Below are positions 16,991 to 25,731 of a stretch of DNA of 39,586 nt, in pieces. The notes under the pieces are model-generated. The model searched no databases, had not been told where the DNA came from, and worked only from the letters and a program-made list of their open reading frames with translations. Position 1 is the stretch's first letter; the number at the start of each line of letters is the position of its first letter. This DNA comes from Flavobacteriales bacterium. Its GTDB lineage: Bacteria > Bacteroidota > Bacteroidia > Flavobacteriales > Flavobacteriaceae. The stretch spans positions 1-39,586 of the forward strand of contig QIJL01000249.1 in assembly GCA_003232435.1 (NCBI GenBank), in the 5' to 3' direction. The position numbers were made by a program, and so were the translations under genes.

Positions 16991-18802
16991 TCATTCCTCC
17001 TCTTCTTTACTCAAATACTTCTTTTCAAGCTCGGCTTGAAACTCTTCCATTACTGGTTTTACTGTACTTTCGGGCAAATCGGCAATGCGGATATACATTA
17101 GGCCATCCACAGCATTATTGAACATGGGGTCCACATTAAATGCGACCACCTTCGCATTTTGCTTGATGTATTTTTTAATAAGTACGGGTAGGCGCAAATT
17201 GCCAGGTTCCAGCTCATCTATAAGCCTGTCGAATTTGTTAAGATCTGCTTTAGATTCATCGAAGATGAAATCTTTATCGGCATCTTTCAGTTTAACTTTA
17301 AACTCTTTTTTAGGGTTTATGTATTGCGCGACATAGGGGTCGTAGTAATTCGATTTCATAAACTCGATCATAAGTGACTTTGAGAATTCAGAAAATTTAT
17401 TACTAATACTCACCCCTCCAATAAGGAAACGGTGTTCGGGAAAACGCAAGGTTGTATGCACAATTCCCTTCCAAAGCAAAAACAATGGCATTGGGCGCAG
17501 CTGATATTCTTTAATAATAAACGCCCTACCCATCTCAATAGACTCGTTCATCATAGGATATAATTCGGGTTCAAACCTAAACAGGTCCTGTAGGTAAAAA
17601 CCATCGATTCCATACTTCGGAAAAATCTTAGATCCAAACCCCATTCGGTAGGCACCTACAAGTTTCTTCGCATCGCTATCCCATAAAAACATATGATGGT
17701 AATAACTGTCAAATTTATCCAGATCGGTCGCATTATTAGTGCCTTCCCCCACTTCCCGGAACGTTATTTCACGAAGGCGGCCAATTTCTTGAAGTACATT
17801 GGGAATACTTTCTGCGGGCGCTAAAAACACTTCATAATTTTTACTAATGAGCAATCGCTTGTCTTTCTTCCGAAGCAATTCAATTTCAGTTTCCATCATT
17901 TCCACAGAAACTGCCCCGGCGATTTTTTTAGGAGGTTTGGGAATTTTTAGCTTTTTAGGAATGTTTTCCAGTAATTTTTTCTTCTGAAAAGGATTTGCGA
18001 GAACGTACGTTTTCTTCCTGAGAAACTCAGTGAAGTCTTCGAGCGACTTGTATTCTCTTTGATCAGCCACAGAAATAGGATTCCCAATACGCACTTTGAT
18101 TACTCGATCCCGCTGTGTTAACAATTCCGAAGGCAACTTTGCTGTACGTAAGGTGTCATTTAATTTTGCCAAACGATAGAACATTTTACTATTCTTCGCG
18201 TGAAAATAAAGTGGCACAACAGGGACTTCGGCATTTTTAATTAGCTTCATTGCTGCGATTTCCCATGGTTTATCAACAACAAGCTTACCGTCGCGATAGG
18301 TAGAAACCTCTCCAGCCGGAAAGATTCCCAATGGGTGACCGTCCCGTAAATGTTCTAAAGCATATTTAAACCCCATGATACTCGACTTCACGTCTTTTCG
18401 TTCTTCGAAAGGATTCACCGGCATCACATAGGGTTTCAGCGGTTTAACACGATGCAGTAAGAAATTCGCAATAATTTTAAAATCGGAACGGTGTTCCACC
18501 AATAATTTTAACAGTAATATTCCATCTATTCCTCCAAGCGGGTGGTTACTAATAGTAATAAAAGGACCGGTTTTAGGAATACGCCTGAGGTCTTCCTCCG
18601 GAATCTCAAAATTAATCTCAAATTCGTCTAAAAGAGCATTAATAAATTCAAGATCACTAAGGTGTTTATTGCGATCGTAAATTTTATTGATGGTCGAAAT
18701 CTTCAACACCTTCATCAGCATCCAACCCAAAAATGTGCCTATAAATCCAAATTTATCGACATTAATAGTTTTGGCTACCTCTTTGGCATTTACTAATCCC
18801 AT
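16991..18802 (-). CDS. Two-domain acyltransferase: PlsC-like N-terminus and OlsB/GNAT-like C-terminus (OlsF-like)
   Basis: PlsC motifs ISNHPLGGIDGILLL and GIFPAGEVSTYRDGKL; C-terminal AEVFLAP-like..LREITFREVGEGTNNATDLDKFDSYYHHMFLWD..LVGAYRMGFG. Confidence 0.85.
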   Translation of the reverse strand: MGLVNAKEVAKTINVDKFGFIGTFLGWMLMKVLKISTINKIYDRNKHLSDLEFINALLDEFEINFEIPEEDLRRIPKTGPFITISNHPLGGIDGILLLKLLVEHRSDFKIIANFLLHRVKPLKPYVMPVNPFEERKDVKSSIMGFKYALEHLRDGHPLGIFPAGEVSTYRDGKLVVDKPWEIAAMKLIKNAEVPVVPLYFHAKNSKMFYRLAKLNDTLRTAKLPSELLTQRDRVIKVRIGNPISVADQREYKSLEDFTEFLRKKTYVLANPFQKKKLLENIPKKLKIPKPPKKIAGAVSVEMMETEIELLRKKDKRLLISKNYEVFLAPAESIPNVLQEIGRLREITFREVGEGTNNATDLDKFDSYYHHMFLWDSDAKKLVGAYRMGFGSKIFPKYGIDGFYLQDLFRFEPELYPMMNESIEMGRAFIIKEYQLRPMPLFLLWKGIVHTTLRFPEHRFLIGGVSISNKFSEFSKSLMIEFMKSNYYDPYVAQYINPKKEFKVKLKDADKDFIFDESKADLNKFDRLIDELEPGNLRLPVLIKKYIKQNAKVVAFNVDPMFNNAVDGLMYIRIADLPESTVKPVMEEFQAELEKKYLSKEEEE

Positions 18803-18869
18803 TGTTTCGGTTGTTTTAGGTATTCCCTTAATAATTGAGGGAAGAACAAATATAAGAAAACGCAGACAG

Positions 18870-20126
18870 TTATTCTTTCACAATTAGCTGTACGGTATCT
18901 CTGGTTTCTTGCTTAAGCAGCACCTCTTTGTTTTTAGTAAGGGTTTTTATTTCTGAAGGAACCGAGTGCCGGACGGTATACAGTGTAACATCTTCATCCC
19001 ACCGAACCCTGAATTTTTCCCTGAGTTTTGCGAGCAGCTTGTCTAGCTTATCGAACTTATTATCAACACATACCGAAAAACTTATCGCAGAATTCTGAAT
19101 GAGCTCGACTTTCATTTTATACTCGTGTAACCATCGAAAAACATCACTAATATTGTCTTCCATCATAAAGCTAAAGTCCAAAGATGACAACGAAATTAAC
19201 ACCAGATTTCGTTTCAGAATAAAACAGGATATCATAGGGTTGAGCGTTACACCTTTTCCAACACAGGTTCCTTGATTCGTTGGATTTAAAAATGAGTTTA
19301 TAAACAACGGAATCTCCTTTCGTTGCAATGGTTGAAGAGTTTTCGGATGAATTACTGATGCCCCGTAAAAGGCAAGCTCAATGGCCTCTCTATAGGAGAT
19401 ATTCTTTAACAGAGTGGTGTTTTCGAAATATCTGGGATCGGCATTCAGCAATCCTGGAACATCCTTCCAAATCGTTACACTGTCTGCATTGAGGCAATAG
19501 GCGAAAATAGCAGCTGTATAATCACTCCCTTCACGACCAAGTGTGGTTGTAAAGTTATTTTCGGCATCCGACCCTAAAAATCCCTGTGTAATGGTAAGAC
19601 CGGTTTTTTGTACTTTTTCTGAAATGTACTTATGCGTCTGTTCCCAATCTACACGCGCATCCCTGTAATTGGAATCGGTAATAATACATCTGCGAACATC
19701 GAGCCAGCTGTTCCTTATATCATTGTCTGTAAGGTAAGCAGCAATTATCGTTGTAGAAAGTAATTCACCAAAACCAACTACCTGATCGTAAACAAAAGGA
19801 TGTTTCTTTGAACGGTTTGTGTCAAAAAAAACGTCGAGCTTATTAAAAAGTTCTCCTAGCTGTTTAAAAACTGGGTGTGATGCATTTGGAAATAAATCCT
19901 GAAGAACCGTGATATGATAATTTCGAAATTGAGATATATACTCCGAAAGTTGCTCTCCCTCCTTTAGGTATTCGTTAACGGTTTTTTCAAGATGATTGGT
20001 CATTTTTCCCATCGCCGAAATCACCACAAGAAGATCCTTTTCGGCAGTGGCTTCCAAAACTTTTTTAATATTTCTTACCCCTTCAGCATCCTTTACTGAG
20101 GCGCCACCAAATTTAAATACTTTCAT
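18870..20126 (-). CDS. lysC: Aspartate kinase
   Basis: MKVFKFGGASVKDAEGVRNIKKV, TTTLGREGSDYTAAIFAYCLNADSVTIWKDVPGLLNADPR. Confidence 0.93.
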   Translation of the reverse strand: MKVFKFGGASVKDAEGVRNIKKVLEATAEKDLLVVISAMGKMTNHLEKTVNEYLKEGEQLSEYISQFRNYHITVLQDLFPNASHPVFKQLGELFNKLDVFFDTNRSKKHPFVYDQVVGFGELLSTTIIAAYLTDNDIRNSWLDVRRCIITDSNYRDARVDWEQTHKYISEKVQKTGLTITQGFLGSDAENNFTTTLGREGSDYTAAIFAYCLNADSVTIWKDVPGLLNADPRYFENTTLLKNISYREAIELAFYGASVIHPKTLQPLQRKEIPLFINSFLNPTNQGTCVGKGVTLNPMISCFILKRNLVLISLSSLDFSFMMEDNISDVFRWLHEYKMKVELIQNSAISFSVCVDNKFDKLDKLLAKLREKFRVRWDEDVTLYTVRHSVPSEIKTLTKNKEVLLKQETRDTVQLIVKE

Positions 20127-20162
20127 GTGTTTTCTTTATTGTTTCTCAATGGTCACCTCGTT

Positions 20163-20645
20163 TCATGATTGTTCTTCAATAAACTTTTTCAACGACTCTT
20201 CTTTCATTTCCACTAGCCACCAATCTTTCAATACCTCGGCACCACTTTTTTCATAGAAATCGACTGCATCTTTATTCCAGTCCAAAACCATCCATTGCAC
20301 CCGTTTCACTCCCTGCTTATACGAATATTCCAAAACCCGATTATAAAGTGCCCTCCCTACTCCGTTACCTCGCATATTTTCGGTAACAATAAGATCTTCG
20401 AGATGCACTGTTCGACCTTTCCATGTCGAAAATCGAAAATACGCAAGTGACATACCTACAATTTCCGATTTTACTTCGGCAACAAAGCACATAAATTGAG
20501 AATTACTGCCAAAACCAGCATTTTGAAGTTCTGCGACCGTAACCTCTACTGCATCAGGTTCTTTCTCAAAAACTGCAAGTTCTTTGATAAGTTCTAACAC
20601 AGCTTCCATGTCGTCTTTCCGGGCATTTCTTACGGTTATCTCCAT
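20163..20645 (-). CDS. GNAT family N-acetyltransferase
   Basis: LEDLIVTENMRGNGVGRALYNRVLEYSYKQGVKRVQWMVLDWNKDAVDFYEKSGAE. Start chosen at MEITVRNARK; the ORF extends to 20666. Confidence 0.9.
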   Translation of the reverse strand: MEITVRNARKDDMEAVLELIKELAVFEKEPDAVEVTVAELQNAGFGSNSQFMCFVAEVKSEIVGMSLAYFRFSTWKGRTVHLEDLIVTENMRGNGVGRALYNRVLEYSYKQGVKRVQWMVLDWNKDAVDFYEKSGAEVLKDWWLVEMKEESLKKFIEEQS

Positions 20646-20728
20646 GGTTTTGGTTTTGGCTAACAAATATCGGCTCTATTTTCCAAAAATTACGATATTT
20701 GCCTTAAATCTACAACACCCTATTACTA

Positions 20729-21733
20729 ATGCCACAAAAAAATAAAACCTTAGGTGAATTCATTATCGAAAATCAAGAAGAATTTCGGTATTCCTCCGGA
20801 GAATTGTCACGTCTCATTAATTCAATCCGACTAGCCGCGAAAGTGGTAAACCATGAGGTAAATAAAGCGGGATTGGTTGATATATTGGGCACTGCGGGCG
20901 ACACCAATATTCAAGGGGAAGATCAGCAAAAGCTTGATATTTATGCCAATAACGCCTTTATAAGAACCCTTACCAATCGTGAGATTGTTTGTGGAATTGC
21001 AAGTGAGGAAGAGGATGATTTTATCACCATTAAAGGCCGGAACGAGCAGCACGACAACAAATATGTTGTTTTAATCGATCCGTTAGACGGCTCATCCAAT
21101 ATTGATGTAAATGTTTCGGTTGGAACTATTTTTTCAGTGTATCGCCGCATTACCCCTTCGGGTACTCCAGTTACTCTTGAAGATTTTCTCCAACCCGGAA
21201 ATAAGCAAGTGGCGGCAGGTTATATTATTTATGGGACATCGACGATGCTTGTATACAGTACAGGGCATGGTGTAAACGGTTTTACGCTTAATCCTGCAAT
21301 TGGAACTTTCTATTTGTCACACCCAAACATGAAGTTTCCAAAAGACGGAACTATTTATTCAGTAAACGAAGGGAATTATGTGCATTTTCCGCAGGGGATA
21401 AAAGATTATATAAAATACTGTCAGGAAGAAGAAGGGGATCGTCCATATACTTCCCGATACATTGGTTCGCTGGTTTCAGACCTGCATAGAAACATGATTA
21501 AGGGAGGTATTTACATTTATCCAAATACAGCAAAAAATCCAAAAGGTAAACTCAGGTTGTTGTACGAATGCAACCCAATGGCGTTCGTAATTGAACAGGC
21601 GGGTGGTATGGCCAGTGATGGCTTCACAAAAATTCTTGATATTAAGCCTACTGAACTTCACCAGCGCATTCCGTTTATCTGCGGAAGTCTAAACATGGTT
21701 TTAAAAGCGAAACAATTCATGCAAAACGTATAA
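20729..21733 (+). CDS. fbp: Class I fructose-1,6-bisphosphatase
   Basis: [63 protein letters not shown]. Confidence 0.97.
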   Translation: MPQKNKTLGEFIIENQEEFRYSSGELSRLINSIRLAAKVVNHEVNKAGLVDILGTAGDTNIQGEDQQKLDIYANNAFIRTLTNREIVCGIASEEEDDFITIKGRNEQHDNKYVVLIDPLDGSSNIDVNVSVGTIFSVYRRITPSGTPVTLEDFLQPGNKQVAAGYIIYGTSTMLVYSTGHGVNGFTLNPAIGTFYLSHPNMKFPKDGTIYSVNEGNYVHFPQGIKDYIKYCQEEEGDRPYTSRYIGSLVSDLHRNMIKGGIYIYPNTAKNPKGKLRLLYECNPMAFVIEQAGGMASDGFTKILDIKPTELHQRIPFICGSLNMVLKAKQFMQNV

Positions 21734-21802
21734 TCTCATAAATATAGGAGTTTTAATCTTTTTTTTTTAAATTTATAGGAATCTACAAACACTAACATAC
21801 TG

Positions 21803-22153
21803 ATGGCAAAAAAAACTACATCAAAACCAAATCCTGAAAATCAGGATTCTACATCAAAAATCGAAGCGATTAAAAACCTGATTTTTGGTGAGAATATAGC
21901 GCAATACGACAACGAATTTGAAACCCTAAAAAGAGATCTCGACAAAAAGAAAAAGGTTTTGGAGGACTATATCGATGATGTTCGGAATGAGCTTATGCAG
22001 TCGATAGATTCGCTTAGTACAGATGTGAATATTCGCATCACCGATCTGGAAGATGCGTTCAATGCCAAGGCAGAATCTTTGGGCGAAAAGAAGGTGGATC
22101 GAAAAGAACTGGGTAAACTTCTTATAAATCTAGGTGAAAAAATAAGTTCTTAA
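21803..22153 (+). CDS. Small coiled-coil protein of unknown function
   Basis: IKNLIFGENIAQYDNEFETLKRDLDKKKKVLEDYIDDVRNELMQSIDSL; heptad-like helices, no known domain. Confidence 0.75.
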   Translation: MAKKTTSKPNPENQDSTSKIEAIKNLIFGENIAQYDNEFETLKRDLDKKKKVLEDYIDDVRNELMQSIDSLSTDVNIRITDLEDAFNAKAESLGEKKVDRKELGKLLINLGEKISS

Positions 22154-22177
22154 CGACCCATTACTGTATTAAAACTG

Positions 22178-22999
22178 ATGGTAAAAGAGGAAGAGGACAA
22201 ACTACAGTTGCTTCGTGATATCCTGTTAATTGATGACAGGGAAGTTGCGCGTGCTGTATCTCAACGACTGGACACCATTTCAGAAATACTGGAAAAACGG
22301 GAAAAGCTTTCAAAAAAAGTAGACCCTATTATTGAAAAACGCCTGAACAAATTTGTTGAAGATATTCCATCAACATTGGGACCTGTAATAACACAAACCC
22401 TGAAAGAACAGATTAAAAACTCAAAAGATCAGGTTGTTGAAGCACTTTATCCCATTCTGGGTAAAATGATTAAAAGATATGTTCAGAATGAAATAAAATT
22501 GCTTTCAGAAAGTATAAATAAAAAAGTAAACAACACTTTTTCCGTTCAAGGAATTAAGCGTAAAATACGTTCGGTATTTACCGGTATAAAGGAAAGCGAT
22601 CTTATTATCGCTGAATCGAACCAGCCACTTATAAATGAAATTTTTATAATTGAAAAGGGCTCCGGTTTATTATTAGGAAATTACAGCACCACCGAAACGA
22701 TGGATAAAGATATGCTCTCGGGCATGCTCACTGCGATTAAGAGTTTCGTTGAAGATGCATTCTCTGGAGGAGCTCAGAATCTTGAGGCTATAGAATATGA
22801 GTTGTACACCATCCATATCCAGAATTTCTTTTCGTATTATATCGCTGTAGTCGTTTCTGGAAATTACACCCGCGCTTTCGAGAGTAATCTTGAAAACGAT
22901 TTACTGGAACTTTCAAAAAATCTTTCTCCAAATATCAATACACTATTGCGCGAACAAGTCGATGAAATTTTAGAAAAGCACCTAAAGCAGTATTCATAA
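22178..22999 (+). CDS. Conserved hypothetical protein with helical N-terminus and possible roadblock/longin-like C-terminal region
   Basis: Helical N-terminus, then EIFIIEKGSGLLLGNYSTTETMDKDMLSGMLTAIKSFVEDAFSGGAQNLEAIEYELYTIHIQNFFSYYIAVVVSG. Confidence 0.7.
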   Translation: MVKEEEDKLQLLRDILLIDDREVARAVSQRLDTISEILEKREKLSKKVDPIIEKRLNKFVEDIPSTLGPVITQTLKEQIKNSKDQVVEALYPILGKMIKRYVQNEIKLLSESINKKVNNTFSVQGIKRKIRSVFTGIKESDLIIAESNQPLINEIFIIEKGSGLLLGNYSTTETMDKDMLSGMLTAIKSFVEDAFSGGAQNLEAIEYELYTIHIQNFFSYYIAVVVSGNYTRAFESNLENDLLELSKNLSPNINTLLREQVDEILEKHLKQYS

Positions 23000-23172
23000 A
23001 AAAAGCGTGTTCAACCATAGGATTTTTTAAGAAGGTCTTTCAGGAGATTATGGTAATAAATTAAAAAAAAGAAAGAAAAAATAGAATTCGTGGATTCTTT
23101 TTATTCTCTTTGTCTTAAAGTGTATCAACTAAATAGTAATTTTATTATTTTTAATCCCTAGAAATTGAACGC

Positions 23173-23658
23173 ATGGCAACGGTTCGAAAAATTGTACTTC
23201 TTGGTCATTTTGGGGTAGGAAAGACTAGTCTTGTGCGTCGTTATATAGACAGCCAGTTTAGTGAAGATTATCTTGTTACAGTTGGGGTTCATGTAAAGAA
23301 AAAGGATGTGATTATTGATGATGAGAAAGTTACGCTCATCATTTGGGATATCGAAGGAAACAATTCAATTGAAAAAACCCGAAACTCTTATCTTCTTGGT
23401 AGTCATGGATTTATGTATATATTTGATGTTAATCGACCAGAAAGCTACAATACTCTTCAAACAGAATTGGATTATCTCAATGATAATTTTAACGGCGTCC
23501 CTGTTTGTATTGTAGGGAACAAATGTGACCTTTTTACCAACGATTTTAACATAGACTTCTTTAAAGATTCAATTTATAAAGATTGCCATTTTACCAGTGC
23601 CAAAACTGGCGATAATGTTGAAGCGATCTTTCGCGATATTGCCAAACGAATCCAATAA
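23173..23658 (+). CDS. Rab/Ras-like small GTPase
   Basis: G1 GHFGVGKTS, G3 WDIEG, G4 NKCD, G5 SAK; about 160 aa single-domain GTPase. Confidence 0.92.
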   Translation: MATVRKIVLLGHFGVGKTSLVRRYIDSQFSEDYLVTVGVHVKKKDVIIDDEKVTLIIWDIEGNNSIEKTRNSYLLGSHGFMYIFDVNRPESYNTLQTELDYLNDNFNGVPVCIVGNKCDLFTNDFNIDFFKDSIYKDCHFTSAKTGDNVEAIFRDIAKRIQ

Positions 23659-23659
23659 T

Positions 23660-25168
23660 ATGAATCCAAGCCTCAAAACCGAAATCCTAAACAACAGGAT
23701 TCAGGAAATTCAACTCGAGAATAGTGGCATTGTTATAAGGAGTGATAACGCTCTTTTCAATATTTCTGAAGGGCAATCTATTAGCGAAATCCATCCGTTT
23801 TTTGAGGGTATTATTCCTTTGCTGGAAACAGTTTCAGACACCCTTAAAATCCCATGTGTCAATATAGATTTAGTCTCAGACTTGAAGATTGTTGACGTTG
23901 AATTTTTTCGGAAGGATGGTGAATTGATTTTATTTCTGTTTGATCTAACTGAACATTACGAAGCCTCTCAGCCCCTTGTTCAGGAAAAAAACCTAGTCTC
24001 TATTGCAAAGTATAAGTTGGCTTTCGAAAAACAACTATTGCAGGCTAAGGAAGAGTTCAAGAATAATTTTTTATCGAATCTTAACCATGAGATTAGAAAC
24101 CCCTTAAATAATCTCCTGGGTTTTATGGAATTACTGAAAGAAACCCGGCTTGACTACGATCAAAACGAAACCATGAAAGTCATGCAAAGAACCGGAGCGC
24201 ATATCAAGGTATTGATGGATGATATGCTCGACATATCAAAAATTGAACGGGGCGTCCTTGATATTAAAAATGTGAGTTTTAATCTGAGCCATCTGGTCAA
24301 TAATCTTCAGAACCATTTCCAGCTAAAATATCATGATAATCCAGTGGAGCTTGTAGTTAATTTCCAAAATAAAGTGCCACGTAAACTTATTGGTGATCCT
24401 ACCCGTTTAAATCAGATACTTTCAAATTTACTTGAAAATGCTTTCAGAAATACAGAAACCGGGCAAATCTCCCTGTCTGTTTCTGTAGGTAAGAAAACGG
24501 GGGAAACTATCAAATTCGAATTTACAATCTCCGATTGCGGAAGAGGGATTCCTTCAGACAAGCTCGAGAAAATTTTCGACTCCTATTTCCAATTTCAGAT
24601 CGAAAAGTTAAAACCTTTAGGCCAAGGTTTAGGTCTAAAAATCGTGAAAGATTTGACCGAGTCTTTAAAAGGTAATATCCAGGTGTCAAGTGAACCTGAA
24701 GGCGGTACCTCTTTTCAATGCATTATTCCTTTTGAAATAAGAACAACATCACAGGCTAAAAAAACAGTTCCAAAAGGGTCAGGAATTTTAATGAGCAAGC
24801 GAATTCTTATCGTTGAAAATGAAACAACAAACCAAATGCTCCTCATGAAAACATTTCTTAACAATGAAAAGGGATATGTTATTGAGGTGGCAATGAATGC
24901 CGAACATGCTCTAGAACTATTGGAAAATAACGTCTACAGCATGGTAATGTTTAAAATGTCTTTACCAGAAATTGGTGGAGAAGAGCTTATTTCCAGAATA
25001 AGTAATCACAAATTAGACACTATTGCAAACCTTCCTATACTTATTGCAAGTGGTAGCACCTTATTGCTGGAAAGAGAAGCAATTATCGCTGCAGGCGCCT
25101 CAGTCTTTCTAGCAAAACCATATACAAAAAAAGAGCTTTTCAATTGCATTGAAAAGCTCATTAGATAA
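23660..25168 (+). CDS. Hybrid sensor histidine kinase with degenerate receiver
   Basis: H-box NHEIRNPLNNLLGF, N-box NQILSNLLENAFRN, G1 DCGRGIP, G2 GQGLGLKIVK, then REC-like KRILIVENETTNQ...VMFKMSLPEIGG...LAKPYTKKEL. ATG 23660 lies 1 nt after the GTPase stop. Confidence 0.93.
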   Translation: MNPSLKTEILNNRIQEIQLENSGIVIRSDNALFNISEGQSISEIHPFFEGIIPLLETVSDTLKIPCVNIDLVSDLKIVDVEFFRKDGELILFLFDLTEHYEASQPLVQEKNLVSIAKYKLAFEKQLLQAKEEFKNNFLSNLNHEIRNPLNNLLGFMELLKETRLDYDQNETMKVMQRTGAHIKVLMDDMLDISKIERGVLDIKNVSFNLSHLVNNLQNHFQLKYHDNPVELVVNFQNKVPRKLIGDPTRLNQILSNLLENAFRNTETGQISLSVSVGKKTGETIKFEFTISDCGRGIPSDKLEKIFDSYFQFQIEKLKPLGQGLGLKIVKDLTESLKGNIQVSSEPEGGTSFQCIIPFEIRTTSQAKKTVPKGSGILMSKRILIVENETTNQMLLMKTFLNNEKGYVIEVAMNAEHALELLENNVYSMVMFKMSLPEIGGEELISRISNHKLDTIANLPILIASGSTLLLEREAIIAAGASVFLAKPYTKKELFNCIEKLIR

Positions 25169-25177
25169 CAAGAAAAT

Positions 25178-25603
25178 TTATTTTTTATTTAGCAAATAGC
25201 GATAATCTTCAAGGTCGAGTCCTCCCTTAAAAATTGCTATCGAGCGCTTAATTAGTTTGTTTGCAAGAACTTCGGTATAACCAAGACCAATTGCATATCG
25301 TGCTATTAAACTACGCTCTTCTTCATCAATTTCGTGATCGGCAAAAATTATTTTAAACAGATCCAACATACGCTGTAGGCGTTCGCTGGCTGAGTTTGGA
25401 GGATTAATAGGGTATTTTGATGGGTTTTTCAAAACAATCGCATATTCTACCTCGGTAATATCAAGTTTTCTCGCAAAACGTTCAAGTAGTTTTACTTCTG
25501 CCGGTATTAACTCACCATCCACTAAGGCCATTCTTACAATTGAAGCAAAGTGGCCAAGATTTTGGGAATGTTTTCCACTTTCAAAAAGATCTGTAAATGT
25601 CAT
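25178..25603 (-). CDS. TerB family tellurite resistance-like protein
   Basis: VRMALVDGELIPAEVKLLERFARKLDI...KIIFADHEIDEEERSLIARYAIGLGY; two TerB-like acidic helices. Confidence 0.85.
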   Translation of the reverse strand: MTFTDLFESGKHSQNLGHFASIVRMALVDGELIPAEVKLLERFARKLDITEVEYAIVLKNPSKYPINPPNSASERLQRMLDLFKIIFADHEIDEEERSLIARYAIGLGYTEVLANKLIKRSIAIFKGGLDLEDYRYLLNKK

Positions 25604-25731
25604 AATTCCAATTTATGGTGCAAAGATAACCCTGTTTCTTGTTTTTTACCTGAAATTTCTTCGGAATAAAACCCATTATAAAACTTTTCTTATTTCAGAT
25701 AAAATATAACACCACATCTGCTATCTTTAGA

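Noticed and set aside
23597-23659. Extended N-terminus of the histidine kinase in the ORF track
   Set aside because: Would overlap the GTPase gene by about 60 bp; ATG at 23660 directly after the GTPase stop is more plausible.
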